Shown here: positions 23,988 to 33,988 of the stretch, in pieces
How positions within the stretch are numbered: the stretch's first letter is position 1
Layout: each line of letters opens with the position of its first letter
Assembly: GCA_017548985.1 (NCBI GenBank)
Contig: JAFYYW010000039.1
Span: 21,004 to 85,003, forward strand
Source of the DNA: Bacteroidales bacterium
Lineage (GTDB): Bacteria > Bacteroidota > Bacteroidia > Bacteroidales > UBA932
Reading direction: 5' to 3'
DNA: 64,000 bases
Made by a program: the position numbers and the translations under genes
The notes under the pieces: model-generated
Databases searched by the model: none
Told to the model about the DNA's origin: nothing
What the model saw: the letters and a program-made list of their open reading frames with translations, nothing else

Positions 23988-25781
23988 TCACAGGCCAAGC
24001 ACGGCCTGGCATTTCGCTTCCCAGACTGATGGTTTAGGATCCCTCATGAGAGGATAAGCGACATCGGAGACCCTGAGATATACCCTCAGGGTCTTCTTCA
24101 TATTGAACCTGAACTTGTATCCTCCCACGATAGAAAGGGCGAAGCCCCTACCGTAATAGGCTGGTACAGTGTAGTTTCCGGGAGCATCTCTCTCATATGA
24201 ATAAATCCTGTCGTCCCAGTTATCAACCAAAAACACCGTTCCGCGCAAGTAAGTGTTCCATTCATTTGTCTTTCGGCCGAACTCAAGATATGACAGTCCC
24301 GCCAGACCACGGCACAATGAGCCTTCCAGCCTGGCCCTCGCTTTCCAGGCGTCCCCATCCGAATCCCCGTATCTGGTGGAGATCCCGGCTGAAGACCAAT
24401 CCAGGTCAATCCTGCCGCCTGTCTTGTATTTCAGAGACGCCTCATAAGGGCGGTATCGTTCCGTGATCCTGACGGTAAGGACTGCTTTCGGTGTGATCTG
24501 GACCGGAACTTTCAGGAACAATTTCAATTGCCTCCGTGCCCTTTCCGAATACTTCCCCGCCAAATCAGCTGTCAGCTGCGCCCCGTAGCGTTCCAGCCCT
24601 AGCGCCACACCCCTCTCATCAGAAGTCTTAGTCCAACTTCTCACACCTCCTGTGAAAGATGAGTCAAAACCATCAGGATATGACCTCGCGACTCCGCTCA
24701 GCCGCCACCCATCCCCTATCAGGATAGAAGTTCCAGCCACGGCGGCAATCGTACCAGACAAGACATCATAAGAAGTTTCTCCGAACATATCCACCCCGAA
24801 CAGGTTATACCTGAAATCACCGGAGAACTTGCCTGAAGCGACTCCCCGCCAAGCCGAGAACGACATCTGACCGTTCTTTCCCAGCCATCCAGCGATAACT
24901 CCCGGCATCATTGTAACCTCTTTTCTATCATCTCCTTCCATCAGGTTTCTCAATCCGGGGAAAGACAGGAAGGCGATTATTGAAAGGCGACCTGCTTGGA
25001 AATCCGCAGCCACTCCCCTGTGGCTCCCAATCCCAGACCATGACCATGACGGCGAAAGGCCGGTAGGTCTCCTGGAAAATGATGCCGATGATGAGAGGCC
25101 GGAAAGCGACATCCCGCTCCAGAGAGACAGCCCCTGCCCGACACGCAGGTTGTAATCCCCGAGAACAGCTTTACCAAGCGATTTATTCCCGTAACAAGTG
25201 ATATTCGCTGACCAGGTTGAGGGAGGAAACTGACTCTTATCCTGATAATAAGACCTGGCGGCGAGCGAGGCTTCCGCATATCCCCCCATAGCGATCTTGT
25301 ATTTCACCCCATAATTGAACGACTCCCCTTTAGCCGCCATCCTGGCCAGGGCGTCCTGACGGATCACGAGACTGTCTTGAGCCGGAGCGCCCGGCAATGA
25401 ATGGCTCGCGAGTGACAGGAATGGCTTCAACGCCGACGCATATTCCGGTCCGAAGCCCTCAACAGCAGCCAGTTCCGTGAATGATAACACATCTCCGAAG
25501 CGGGACCGGTAATCCAGCAGACTCGCCGCCTGGTATTGGCTCAAAAGCCCGCTCGACATCAGTCTGGACCTACTGGCAGTGTTGATCTCCAAAGGATGCG
25601 AGAGATAGTGATTGAATCGCTCAATTTCCTGCTCATCGAGGTCTTCCTCACTTGAGGCTCCGGTTATCACCAGGATCCCGGCCATAGGATCCGTTCTTTG
25701 GGCAGGAACAGGAATGGGAACGCAAGTCATGAGAAAAGGGACCAACAGGACTAATGGCGACAGTGAATTGAAGTTTTTCAT
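23988..25781 (-). CDS. Helix-hairpin-helix protein with barrel-like C-terminus
   Basis: A 597-residue exported protein. After a signal peptide (1-27, ending VPAQ) come two ComEA-like helix-hairpin-helix motifs (residues about 55-125: LEINTASRSRLMSSG, AAVEGFGPEYASALKPFLSL). The remaining 450 residues alternate polar and aromatic strands (e.g. YGVKYKIAMGGYAEASLAAR, LTVRITERYRPYEASLKYKT) as in an outer-membrane beta barrel. This architecture is a recurrent hypothetical family of Bacteroidota; a DNA-uptake role is sometimes suggested by the ComEA part but is unproven. No gap separates its stop from that of mltD. Confidence 0.8.
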   Translation of the reverse strand: MKNFNSLSPLVLLVPFLMTCVPIPVPAQRTDPMAGILVITGASSEEDLDEQEIERFNHYLSHPLEINTASRSRLMSSGLLSQYQAASLLDYRSRFGDVLSFTELAAVEGFGPEYASALKPFLSLASHSLPGAPAQDSLVIRQDALARMAAKGESFNYGVKYKIAMGGYAEASLAARSYYQDKSQFPPSTWSANITCYGNKSLGKAVLGDYNLRVGQGLSLWSGMSLSGLSSSASFSRRPTGLSPSWSWSGIGSHRGVAADFQAGRLSIIAFLSFPGLRNLMEGDDRKEVTMMPGVIAGWLGKNGQMSFSAWRGVASGKFSGDFRYNLFGVDMFGETSYDVLSGTIAAVAGTSILIGDGWRLSGVARSYPDGFDSSFTGGVRSWTKTSDERGVALGLERYGAQLTADLAGKYSERARRQLKLFLKVPVQITPKAVLTVRITERYRPYEASLKYKTGGRIDLDWSSAGISTRYGDSDGDAWKARARLEGSLCRGLAGLSYLEFGRKTNEWNTYLRGTVFLVDNWDDRIYSYERDAPGNYTVPAYYGRGFALSIVGGYKFRFNMKKTLRVYLRVSDVAYPLMRDPKPSVWEAKCQAVLGL

Positions 25782-25879
25782 ATCAGGATTGTTTCCGCTA
25801 ATATAAGGAACCGGACGGGATTATTCCCGGGATGATAAAAAAGGTTCGCCGTTTATTTCTGTTTTTTATAAGGATTGGC

Positions 25880-25887
25880 TATTTTTG
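25880..25887 (+). promoter_or_regulatory. Promoter -7 element (TATTTTTG) for the hpt-adk fusion
   Basis: TATTTTTG with a leader of about 18 bases to ATG 25909. The -33 box is weak (TTCTG). Confidence 0.42.
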
Positions 25888-25908
25888 TGAATACCAAAAA
25901 TAAATCTT

Positions 25909-27024
25909 ATGAGCAATATCAGACTTCACGACAAATCTTTCCGTCCTTTCATAGATTATGACAAGATCGAGAGTGCCATTGATAAGGTGGCGGCTGAGAT
26001 CACAGCTGACTACAAGGACAGCAAGGACGCTCCTGTCCTTCTTTGCGTGCTGAACGGATCGATCCTTTTCACAGCAGAGCTGATGAAGCGTCTGACATTC
26101 AAGTGCGAGATCGTTTGCGTGAAGTTGTCCTCTTATATCGGGACAAAATCGACCGGCGAGGTCCGGGACATCATCGGGATGACCGGAGATGTGAAAGGCA
26201 AGAGAGTCATAATTGTCGAAGACATAATTGATTCCGGCAGGACGATCGCCAATCTGATCAATATGATGGAGGCCAATGGGGCTACAGAGACAAAGATCTG
26301 CACGATGCTTATGAAACCCGGCTGCTACAAGCTGGACAAGAAGATCGATTATGTGGCGATGGAGATTCCCGATGATTTCATTGTCGGCTTCGGTCTCGAC
26401 TATGACGGTCTCGGAAGGAATATCAAGGATATTTATGTTTTGGACGACAATATGAAATACTACATTCTTTTCGGCCCTCCGGGTGCGGGCAAAGGCACCC
26501 AGGCCGCCTCGATGGCGGAAAGGTTCAACTTATGCCACATCTCTACCGGAGACCTCCTGAGAGGTGAGATGGCCAAAGGCACCGAGCTCGGGCTCAAGGC
26601 CAAAGCTCTTATCGAGGCCGGAGAGCTGGTTCCCGACGAGATAGTCGAGGGAATGATTGAGAACAAGTTCGACTCTGTCGAGGGATATTCGGGATTCCTT
26701 CTCGACGGTTTCCCCCGCACTACCGCCCAGGCCAAGGCTCTTGACTCCATGCTAGCGAAGAGGGACACCAAGGTCAGCGGTGTGGTCTCACTGATGATTC
26801 CGGACGAGATGATAAAGGAGAGGATACGCCACAGGGCCGCCATCGAAGGCCGCGCCGACGACGCCTCCGACGAGACCATCTCCAACAGGATAAAGACCTA
26901 TCACGAGAAGACAGAACCCCTTGTGGAGTATTACAAAGCATCAGGTGCCTACAACGAGATTGACGGAACCGGCACGATTGAGGAGGTCCGTGAAAGGATC
27001 AACTCTTTGATGGAGACTATTTAA
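25909..27024 (+). CDS. Fused hypoxanthine phosphoribosyltransferase - adenylate kinase
   Basis: A 371-residue bifunctional purine enzyme. Residues 1-181 are Hpt: the PRPP motif is VIIVEDIIDSGRT (Asp108-Thr112) and the base-recognition loop is DDFIVGFGLDYDGLGRN. Residues 182-371 are Adk: P-loop GPPGAGKGT (189-197), STGDLLRGEM, LDGFPRT, and a short lid (RHRAAIEGRADD) without zinc. In relatives the two are separate adjacent genes before obgE. Here the Hpt end IYVLDDN runs straight into MKYYILFG, so the stop between them has been lost with no added linker. The in-frame ATG at 26452 could still start free Adk. A sequencing error at the old stop is possible but would have to keep frame. Confidence 0.93.
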   Translation: MSNIRLHDKSFRPFIDYDKIESAIDKVAAEITADYKDSKDAPVLLCVLNGSILFTAELMKRLTFKCEIVCVKLSSYIGTKSTGEVRDIIGMTGDVKGKRVIIVEDIIDSGRTIANLINMMEANGATETKICTMLMKPGCYKLDKKIDYVAMEIPDDFIVGFGLDYDGLGRNIKDIYVLDDNMKYYILFGPPGAGKGTQAASMAERFNLCHISTGDLLRGEMAKGTELGLKAKALIEAGELVPDEIVEGMIENKFDSVEGYSGFLLDGFPRTTAQAKALDSMLAKRDTKVSGVVSLMIPDEMIKERIRHRAAIEGRADDASDETISNRIKTYHEKTEPLVEYYKASGAYNEIDGTGTIEEVRERINSLMETI

Positions 27025-27044
27025 CCACATAACTCATATTCTTT

Positions 27045-29384
27045 ATGGACAGACGCTTCCGGGCAGTTCTGCTGACCGCTATATTATCTTTAACGCCAGT
27101 GGCCGCCCAGGAGCCTCTGGAACAAATGATTAACCGCGGGCTTGAGCGTTCCTCGGCACAGGCCCTCTTTCTCGCCAAAAACCTGAAGGATAAACCGGAT
27201 GCCCTGCCCCGCACCTGGGAGAACGGGGACCTAAAGACCACAGGCTATGGAGGTTGGGTCTCAGGTTTCTTCCCTGGGGTACTATGGATGCTCTACGAGG
27301 AGACCGGGAAACCGGAGTTCAAGGAATATGCCCGGATCTACACCGGTCGTGTCGAGCCGGCGAAGAAACTGACCAACACCCATGATCTCGGGTTTATGCT
27401 GATGTCCAGCTTTGGCCAGGGATACCGGCTGACCGGAGATCCTCATTATCTTGAGGTTATACATGAAGGGACGGACAGCCTGATGACCCGCTGGAATCCA
27501 TTCCTGAGTGTGATGAAGTCATGGAATGAGAACTCCAAATGGAAGTTCCCTGTCATCATAGACAACATGATGAACCTTGAGATGCTGTGCTTCTGCAGCA
27601 AGGTTTTCGGGGACAGGCATTACGCTGACGCCGCGGTGACTCATAGCAAAACCACTATCCAGAACCATTTCCGGGAGGACGCGTCCACTTGGCACGTGGT
27701 CTCTTACGACCCCGTCGCCGGGGGTGTCCAGGTCAAGAACACAGCCCAAGGTTATTCCGACGACAGCGCGTGGGCAAGAGGCCAGTCCTGGGGGCTCTAC
27801 GGTTACACGATGATGTACAGGGAAACACTTGATCCTGTGTTTCTTGAACAGGCCAGGAAGATAGCCCGTTTCCTGTCCAACCATCCTAACCTACCTAAAG
27901 ACAAGGTCCCCTGCTGGGATTACAACGCCCCGGGAGCTCCGGATACCCAGAGGGATGCCTCATCAGGGGCTATTATGGCGTCGGCGCTTATCGAGCTTAG
28001 CCAGTTGGATCCAGGACCGGAGTCGGCCGGATGGCTGGAACTCGCTATCCAGCAGCTGCGTACGTTAAGTTCTCCCGAATACTTGGCTGAGCCTGGAGAA
28101 CTGGGTGGGTTCATATTGAAGCATAGTGTCGGAAGTCTTCCCGGCAAGTCGGAGGTGGATGTCCCGCTGACTTATGCCGACTATTACTACATCGAGGCTC
28201 TCCTACGCCTGAAAAAACTTCTGGCACGCCCGGACGGTACCGCTGACAGAAAAATATGGGTCGGGACACTGACCAGGATAGCGGAGCCAGTCCTTTCAAA
28301 TCTCGCCGCTGGAACATTGAGAAGGAATATGCCTTATGAGACCCGGAACACGCAGCCTGGCCACCAGGACGTTTCTTATCTGGAGGCTGTCGGACGGACT
28401 GTCTGCGGCATTGCGCCGTGGCTGGAACTCGGACCTGACGACAGTGAGGAAGGGCAACTGAGGGAACGGTTCATTGAATTGACTGTCAACGGGTTGAAAA
28501 ACGCGGTGGATCCCTCCTCCCCCGACTATCTGACCTTTGGAGGCAAGTCCGGAGCACAAGCTCTCGTCGATGCTGCCTTCCTGGCGGAAGGAGTCCTGAG
28601 GGCACCGACCCAAATCTGGGGAAAACTTGACAAAAAGACCCAAAAACGTCTTGTGACTGAATGGAAGCGATCAAGGGAGATCATCCCTGGCGAGAGCAAT
28701 TGGCTACTTTTCGCCTCGACAGTTGAGGCGGCGCTGCTTGAATTCACAGGCGAATACGACAAGGACAGGCTCTTGTACGGAGTCAAACGCTTCAGGGATG
28801 ACTGGTACAAGGGTGACGGCTGGTATGGTGACGGGAAAGATCTCCATTTTGACTATTATAACAGCCTTGTCATCCATCCTATGCTGACAGAGGTCCTTAG
28901 AGTGATGGAAAAGCATGGGATCGACGGATCTGATTTCTTGCCGGCTCAGGAAAAACGGCTCGGCAGGTATGCCGCTGAACAGGAGAGGCTGATCTCGCCG
29001 GAAGGGACATATCCGGTCATAGGCCGCTCAATCGCCTACCGTTTCGGCTCGTTCCATGCCCTGGCAGACGCGGCGTATCTCCATCTTCTTCCCGATAATC
29101 TGAGTCCCGCCCAGGTGAGATCCGGTATGACAGCCGTTATCTCACGCCAGGCATCCGCGCCTGGCACGTTCGATGAAAATGGTTGGCTTAGAATCGGATA
29201 CGCCGGGGCTCAAATACAGATGGGAGAAACCTACATCAACACCGGAAGCGTTTACCTCTGCTGCGCTGCTTTCCTGCCGCTGGGTCTTCATGCCAGCGAC
29301 CCTTTCTGGAGCGCCCCTGGCCGTGACTGGACATCCCGCAAAGCCTGGAACGGCATCGACGTCGGCCTCGACCACGCGATGTGA
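27045..29384 (+). CDS. GH88 unsaturated glucuronyl hydrolase fused to DUF2264
   Basis: A 779-residue exported enzyme. Signal peptide 1-21 (PVAAQ). Residues 25-395 are a GH88 (alpha/alpha)6 barrel: the two catalytic Asp are visible as Asp114 (NTHDLGFML) and Asp173 (VIIDNMMNLEML), with ARGQSWGLYGYTMMYRE completing the family pattern. GH88 enzymes hydrate the double bond left by polysaccharide lyases. Residues about 402-779 are a DUF2264 domain (LRRNMPYETRN, SYLEAVGRTVCGIAPWLEL, SIAYRFGSFHALADAAY), itself a predicted all-helical glycoside-processing barrel. Two catalytic barrels in one chain suggest sequential action on one glycan. The gene lies between hpt-adk and obgE, which are usually adjacent, so it was probably inserted. 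Confidence 0.9.
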   Translation: MDRRFRAVLLTAILSLTPVAAQEPLEQMINRGLERSSAQALFLAKNLKDKPDALPRTWENGDLKTTGYGGWVSGFFPGVLWMLYEETGKPEFKEYARIYTGRVEPAKKLTNTHDLGFMLMSSFGQGYRLTGDPHYLEVIHEGTDSLMTRWNPFLSVMKSWNENSKWKFPVIIDNMMNLEMLCFCSKVFGDRHYADAAVTHSKTTIQNHFREDASTWHVVSYDPVAGGVQVKNTAQGYSDDSAWARGQSWGLYGYTMMYRETLDPVFLEQARKIARFLSNHPNLPKDKVPCWDYNAPGAPDTQRDASSGAIMASALIELSQLDPGPESAGWLELAIQQLRTLSSPEYLAEPGELGGFILKHSVGSLPGKSEVDVPLTYADYYYIEALLRLKKLLARPDGTADRKIWVGTLTRIAEPVLSNLAAGTLRRNMPYETRNTQPGHQDVSYLEAVGRTVCGIAPWLELGPDDSEEGQLRERFIELTVNGLKNAVDPSSPDYLTFGGKSGAQALVDAAFLAEGVLRAPTQIWGKLDKKTQKRLVTEWKRSREIIPGESNWLLFASTVEAALLEFTGEYDKDRLLYGVKRFRDDWYKGDGWYGDGKDLHFDYYNSLVIHPMLTEVLRVMEKHGIDGSDFLPAQEKRLGRYAAEQERLISPEGTYPVIGRSIAYRFGSFHALADAAYLHLLPDNLSPAQVRSGMTAVISRQASAPGTFDENGWLRIGYAGAQIQMGETYINTGSVYLCCAAFLPLGLHASDPFWSAPGRDWTSRKAWNGIDVGLDHAM

Positions 29385-29410
29385 TTCTTCTGGAAATCAA
29401 AAAGAATCGT

Positions 29411-29418
29411 TACCTTCG
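29411..29418 (+). promoter_or_regulatory. Possible -7 element (TACCTTCG) for obgE
   Basis: TACCTTCG, a TAnnTTTG variant, 20 bases before ATG 29439. The -33 region is not convincing. Confidence 0.35.
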
Positions 29419-29438
29419 CGCTTTAAAGCGAGAATAAT

Positions 29439-30431
29439 ATGGCTGACAGCAACTTCATAGACTACGTCAAAATATTCTGCGCATCGGGACACGGCGGCGC
29501 GGGATCGATGCACCTTCACAGGGCCAAGTACGTGCCCAAGGGTGGACCTGACGGCGGCGACGGAGGCCGTGGCGGCCACATCATCCTCAAGGCGAACCCC
29601 CAGTTCTGGACATTGATCCATCTCAAGTACCGCAAACATGTGAAAGCGGACAACGGCGGCCATGGTGAAGGAGGACTCAGGACAGGCAAGAACGGACAGG
29701 ACATCATCTTGGAAGTGCCTGTCGGAACAGTGGCTAAAGACGCTGAGACTGAGGAGGTTCTGTTTGAGATGATGGAACCTGGCGAGGAGAGGATCCTCTG
29801 CAAGGGAGGCCGTGGGGGTCTTGGAAACAACAACTTCAAGTCAGCGACAAACCAGACTCCGCGATATGCCCAGCCAGGTGAGGAAGGAGAGGAAGGATGG
29901 TTTATTCTCGAGCTGAAACTTCTCGCCGATGTGGGCTTGGTGGGATTCCCCAACGCCGGCAAATCCACCCTTCTCGCCGCTATCACGGCGGCGAAACCCA
30001 AGATCGCCAATTACGCGTTCACCACTCTGGAGCCGAATCTCGGAATAGTCAAGTATTATGACGACCGCTCTTTCGTGATGGCCGACATACCTGGAATAAT
30101 CGAGGGAGCCCATGAAGGAAAAGGAATAGGTATCCGGTTCTTAAGGCATATCGAACGTAACTCAGTGCTTCTGTTCATGGTATCGGCCGAAGAGGATGAC
30201 ATCGCCGCCGGATATAAGACCCTACTTAACGAACTCGAGGAATATAATCCCGAACTTCTTGATAAAGAGCGGGTTCTGGCTGTCACAAAATGTGACCTGA
30301 TCGATAAGAAGATAGAATCCGAGATTGAGCCTACCCTCCCCAAGGGTATACCTCACATATTCATTTCATCTGTCTCCGGAGAAGGGCTCAAAGAGCTCAA
30401 GGACATGTTATGGTCTGCGCTTCAGTCATAG
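29439..30431 (+). CDS. obgE: GTPase ObgE/CgtA
   Basis: A 330-residue ribosome-associated GTPase involved in 50S assembly and stress control. The glycine-rich Obg fold (1-158) includes [14 protein letters not shown] and [14 protein letters not shown]. The G domain has GFPNAGKST (G1), TTLEPNLG (G2), DIPGII (G3), TKCDLI (G4) and ISSVSGEG (G5). The C-terminal OCT domain of Bacillus Obg is absent, as is normal in this group. The PAP2 gene starts inside its last 22 bases, implying coupled translation. Confidence 0.95.
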   Translation: MADSNFIDYVKIFCASGHGGAGSMHLHRAKYVPKGGPDGGDGGRGGHIILKANPQFWTLIHLKYRKHVKADNGGHGEGGLRTGKNGQDIILEVPVGTVAKDAETEEVLFEMMEPGEERILCKGGRGGLGNNNFKSATNQTPRYAQPGEEGEEGWFILELKLLADVGLVGFPNAGKSTLLAAITAAKPKIANYAFTTLEPNLGIVKYYDDRSFVMADIPGIIEGAHEGKGIGIRFLRHIERNSVLLFMVSAEEDDIAAGYKTLLNELEEYNPELLDKERVLAVTKCDLIDKKIESEIEPTLPKGIPHIFISSVSGEGLKELKDMLWSALQS

Positions 30432-31066
30432 GCACCCTACACCAGACTGACCAGGAACTGACCCTGGCGATCAACAGCTGGAGCGTCCCCTGGAGTGACG
30501 GCTTCTGGACAATGATGTCCGACATCAAGTTCTGGATCCCGGCTTATATCATCTGCGCTTACTTCCTGTTCAAAACACTCGGATGGAAAAAAGCCCTGAT
30601 CGTCCTCGCCTCCGCCGCCTTGGCTTTCGGCCTGTGCGACCAAGTCTCCAACCTCGTGAAGCATTCAGTTTCCAGACTGCGTCCATGCTACTCCTTCCCC
30701 ATGCTAGATGGCGGACTGAACGTGCTGGAGAAGAGGGGTGGTTTCTTCGGATTCTTCTCCGCCCACGCCGCTAACGCATTCTCATTCGCCGTATGCATGA
30801 TCCTTGGTTTCGCCAATGATAAGTCGCGTACATACAAGGCTTTTAATATTGGAATATTAACCTGGGCGACCCTTGTCTCGATAAGTCGGATTTTTGTCGG
30901 GAAGCACTACCTCGGCGATGTCCTAGTCGGGGCGTTGATAGGAATAACAATAGGCTACCTTATGGGTAGCCTATCAAACCTGTTGATCAGGAAATATATC
31001 CAAAGAGTCCCCTCTCCTACAACTCAGGAAGAGTCTTCTCCATCTGTATCCCTCTCGACCCCTTGA
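30410..31066 (+). CDS. PAP2-superfamily phosphatase
   Basis: A 218-residue membrane phosphatase with five to six helices. The three PAP2 motifs are present: [22 protein letters not shown] (the SGH motif reads SAH) and [16 protein letters not shown] with catalytic His and Asp. Such proteins dephosphorylate undecaprenyl pyrophosphate, lipid A or phosphatidate. It overlaps obgE by 22 bases at its start and murF by 50 bases at its end, on the opposite strand. The last 15 residues, rich in Ser and Pro, are the overlapping part and may be dispensable. Confidence 0.88.
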   Translation: MVCASVIGTLHQTDQELTLAINSWSVPWSDGFWTMMSDIKFWIPAYIICAYFLFKTLGWKKALIVLASAALAFGLCDQVSNLVKHSVSRLRPCYSFPMLDGGLNVLEKRGGFFGFFSAHAANAFSFAVCMILGFANDKSRTYKAFNIGILTWATLVSISRIFVGKHYLGDVLVGALIGITIGYLMGSLSNLLIRKYIQRVPSPTTQEESSPSVSLSTP

Positions 31067-32345
31067 CGAGGATCGTCATCCCGCTGACAGGATTGTCCTT
31101 CAGCCAAGCGGCCAAGTCCTCTGAAGAGGCGAACCAACTCACGCTCCCGGAAGGTCGGGTGGCAAGCGCTTTCTTGAACTCATCTCCCACCAGGCAGACC
31201 ATGTCCAGACCCATCGAAAGAACCTGATTCAGAACCTTAAGATGCTCTGCCTCAGATTCTTCTCCAAGTTCTCTCATATCGCCGAGCAAGGCTCCCTTAC
31301 ATTCAGCCCTGACAAGGGCAAGGTTATCCAAAGCCGCGGCCATACTGCTCGGATTGGCGTTGTAGGCGTCCTGTATCAGAATATTCCTATCCGTCTTCTC
31401 CATTTGGGAGCGGTTGTTCTTAGGAACATAGCTTGAGACAGCTTCAACCGCTTCCTCAAGACTGATTCCGAAGTGGAGGCCGACAGCGATCGCCGCCACG
31501 ACGTTGGTAGCGTTATAGGCTCCAGCGAGTCGGGTCTCAACCAACACGCCTCCAGGCATCTTCATCCTAAGAAAAGGATAGTCCGAGCTTGAAGGTATGA
31601 CCTTGGCTTTCATCAGGGAAAGACCATAAGGAATGACAGAGTTGTCGGGCCAACGTTCGGCTGCCATCCCGGAGAGATCAGGGTCGTCAACATTTACAAA
31701 GGCCTTTCCGCCATGGGCGGCAAGATAATCGTAAAGTTGCCCCTTCGCCTTTTTCACACCTTCAAAGCTCCCGAAACCAAGCAGATGAGCCCTGCCGACA
31801 TTGGTGATCAAACCGTAATCAGGCTCGCTGACCTTCACAAGTTTGGCGATATCGTCGGGGTGGTTGGCACCCATCTCGATGACGGCCAATTGCGTGTCGT
31901 CATCTATAGCCAATAACGATAACGGAACACCTATGTCATTATTGAGATTGCCCTTGGTGGCCGTAACATTGTATTTAACGGACAAAACCCTGGTTATCAG
32001 CTCCTTGGTTGTGGTCTTGCCATTTGTGCCGGTAAGACCGATCACAGTCAGCCTACGCCCATCCACTACGGTGTTCTCCCTATGATGGCGGGCCAAAGCT
32101 TGAAGCGCTTGGAGAGTGTCAGGCACTGGTATGATCCGCTCATCACCTGATGAGGCGGCGTTAGCCCCCTCATCGACAACAGCGTACCTCGCCCCCAACT
32201 CAAGTGCTTTCAGGGCATATTCATTACCATCGAAATTCTCACCCTTCAGGCCGAAGAACATCTCTCCCCCGGTTATAGCCCGGCTGTCGGTAGTGACTTT
32301 CGAACACTCCTTGAATAAGGAATAAAGCCTTTGGATATCAATCAT
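31017..32345 (-). CDS. murF: UDP-N-acetylmuramoyl-tripeptide--D-alanyl-D-alanine ligase
   Basis: A 442-residue Mur ligase that adds D-Ala-D-Ala to the peptidoglycan precursor in the cytoplasm. The N-terminal substrate domain has TDSRAITGGEMFFGLKGENFDG, the ATP loop is GLTGTNGKTTTKELI, the carbamylated-lysine region is ATKGNLNNDIGVPLSLL and the C-terminal domain has DAYNANPSSMAAAL. Start at ATG 32345; the TTG nine bases upstream is less likely. It is found 12 bases after dut rather than in a dcw cluster, which is common for Bacteroidota. Confidence 0.95.
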   Translation of the reverse strand: MIDIQRLYSLFKECSKVTTDSRAITGGEMFFGLKGENFDGNEYALKALELGARYAVVDEGANAASSGDERIIPVPDTLQALQALARHHRENTVVDGRRLTVIGLTGTNGKTTTKELITRVLSVKYNVTATKGNLNNDIGVPLSLLAIDDDTQLAVIEMGANHPDDIAKLVKVSEPDYGLITNVGRAHLLGFGSFEGVKKAKGQLYDYLAAHGGKAFVNVDDPDLSGMAAERWPDNSVIPYGLSLMKAKVIPSSSDYPFLRMKMPGGVLVETRLAGAYNATNVVAAIAVGLHFGISLEEAVEAVSSYVPKNNRSQMEKTDRNILIQDAYNANPSSMAAALDNLALVRAECKGALLGDMRELGEESEAEHLKVLNQVLSMGLDMVCLVGDEFKKALATRPSGSVSWFASSEDLAAWLKDNPVSGMTILVKGSRGIQMEKTLPEL

Positions 32346-32357
32346 TTCAGACAAATT

Positions 32358-32795
32358 CTACTTATTGCCGGTGCTTCCCCAGCCGCCTGCTCCCCTATCC
32401 GTCTCGGAAAGGACCTCTACATCCTCCCACTCCACTCTCTCATGCCTGGAGACAACCATTTGGGCTATCCTCTCCCCAGGGACCAGCTCGAACGGATCCT
32501 TGGAGAGGTTGACCAGAGAGGTGCGCAACTCTCCGCGGAAATCGGCGTCGACCGTACCCGGGGAGTTGATCACTGTGATACCTTTCTTTGTGGCCAGTCC
32601 GCTGCGAGGGCGGATCTGCGCCTCATAGCCCACCGGCAACTCGATGAATATGCCGGTGGGAACGAGAACACGCTCAAGAGGCTGGATGATTATCGGCTCA
32701 GGAATATCTGCCCTCAGGTCCATTCCGGCCGAGGCTTCGGTGGCGTAGAACGGATCAGGCCACCTGCTCTTGTTCACTATCTTTACTTTCAACAT
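32358..32795 (-). CDS. dut: dUTP diphosphatase
   Basis: A 145-residue trimeric dUTPase that hydrolyses dUTP to dUMP, preventing uracil incorporation and feeding dTMP synthesis. All five motifs are present: SAGMDLRAD (1), RSGLA (2), [12 protein letters not shown] (3), [10 protein letters not shown] (4) and [10 protein letters not shown] (5, the flexible arginine tail). It overlaps the uracil permease gene by 41 bases and precedes murF by 12, so the three are one transcription unit. Confidence 0.95.
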   Translation of the reverse strand: MLKVKIVNKSRWPDPFYATEASAGMDLRADIPEPIIIQPLERVLVPTGIFIELPVGYEAQIRPRSGLATKKGITVINSPGTVDADFRGELRTSLVNLSKDPFELVPGERIAQMVVSRHERVEWEDVEVLSETDRGAGGWGSTGNK

Positions 32796-33981
32796 CCTTG
32801 TCAGGAATTATGAGGTTGAGGATGACTCCGACGATGGAGGCGAGACCTATTCCGGCTAATGAGAACTTGCCGAAGCTGAGGACCGCGCCGCCTATTCCAA
32901 TCGTGAGGATGATAGAGGCGATGATAAGGTTACGGGTCTTGTTCATGTCGACCTTGGCCTTGATCAGGTTGTTGACACCGACAGCGGCGATGCTTCCGAA
33001 GAGAAGGAGCATGATACCTCCCAGAACAGCCTGGGGAATAGTCTGGATCGCTGCCCCGACCTTTCCGATCAACGACACCACAATCGCGGAGATGGCCGCT
33101 ATCCTCATGCAGGCTGGATCTGTGGCCTTGGTAAGCGACACGGCTCCAGTGACTTCCGAATAAGTTGTGACAGGAGCTCCACCCAGGAACGCGGCGAGCA
33201 TACAGGCCAATCCGTCGCCCATCATGGTGCGGTGCAGGCCGGGATCCTTGATGTAATCCTCACCGGCGATCTCGCTGATAGCGTAGATGTCACCGACATG
33301 CTCGATGATCGGAGCTATGGCCACGGGAGCCATGAACACGATAGCTTGCCAGGAGAAGCTCATCTTGGTGAAATGAGGCAACGCGAACCACTTGGCATCG
33401 GCCAAAGGAGTGAAATCCATTCCGCCGCGGAAAAAAATCAGAGCGACGATATATCCGGCTATAGCCCCGAAAAAGACCGGAATCAACTTGATGAGTCCCT
33501 TGCCCCAAATCGAGCAGGCGATCGCCACCAGCAAGGAGATGAGGGCGAGGGTCCAGTTCTGGCTGGCCATGTTGACACCGGTTCCCGCAAGTGAGAGACC
33601 GATAAGCATGATGACCGGTCCGATCACGATCGGAGGGAAGAGTTTCTTGATGAAACTGATCCCGAAGAACCTGACCAGAAGGCTCATCAAGAGGTAGACC
33701 ACACCCACGGCCACCAATCCGCAGAACATTCCGGGCATTCCATATAGCTCGGTCGCCTTGACGATGGGGGCTATGAAGGCGAAGCTGCTTCCCAAGTAGA
33801 TCGGGACCTTGCCTTTGGTTACACCATGGAACAAAAGGGTTCCGAGACCGGCTGCCAAAAGGGCTATAGCCGGGTCGAATCCGACAAGCAGAGGTACAAG
33901 CACCGTGGAACCGAAGGCCACGAACATGAACTGAACGCCTACTATCGTACGCTTCAGTGGAGTTAAGGATTGGGTTGCCAT
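32755..33981 (-). CDS. uraA: Uracil/xanthine permease (UraA type)
   Basis: A 408-residue nucleobase:cation symporter-2 protein with about 14 hydrophobic segments. The first helix reads [20 protein letters not shown] and the central motif is [20 protein letters not shown], with the Glu-His pair that binds the pyrimidine in UraA, followed by [20 protein letters not shown]. Transports uracil (or xanthine) with protons. The C-terminal hydrophilic tail ([15 protein letters not shown]) overlaps the start of dut by 41 bases. Confidence 0.9.
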   Translation of the reverse strand: MATQSLTPLKRTIVGVQFMFVAFGSTVLVPLLVGFDPAIALLAAGLGTLLFHGVTKGKVPIYLGSSFAFIAPIVKATELYGMPGMFCGLVAVGVVYLLMSLLVRFFGISFIKKLFPPIVIGPVIMLIGLSLAGTGVNMASQNWTLALISLLVAIACSIWGKGLIKLIPVFFGAIAGYIVALIFFRGGMDFTPLADAKWFALPHFTKMSFSWQAIVFMAPVAIAPIIEHVGDIYAISEIAGEDYIKDPGLHRTMMGDGLACMLAAFLGGAPVTTYSEVTGAVSLTKATDPACMRIAAISAIVVSLIGKVGAAIQTIPQAVLGGIMLLLFGSIAAVGVNNLIKAKVDMNKTRNLIIASIILTIGIGGAVLSFGKFSLAGIGLASIVGVILNLIIPDKDVESKDSEQEQVA

Positions 33982-33988
33982 ATAATAT

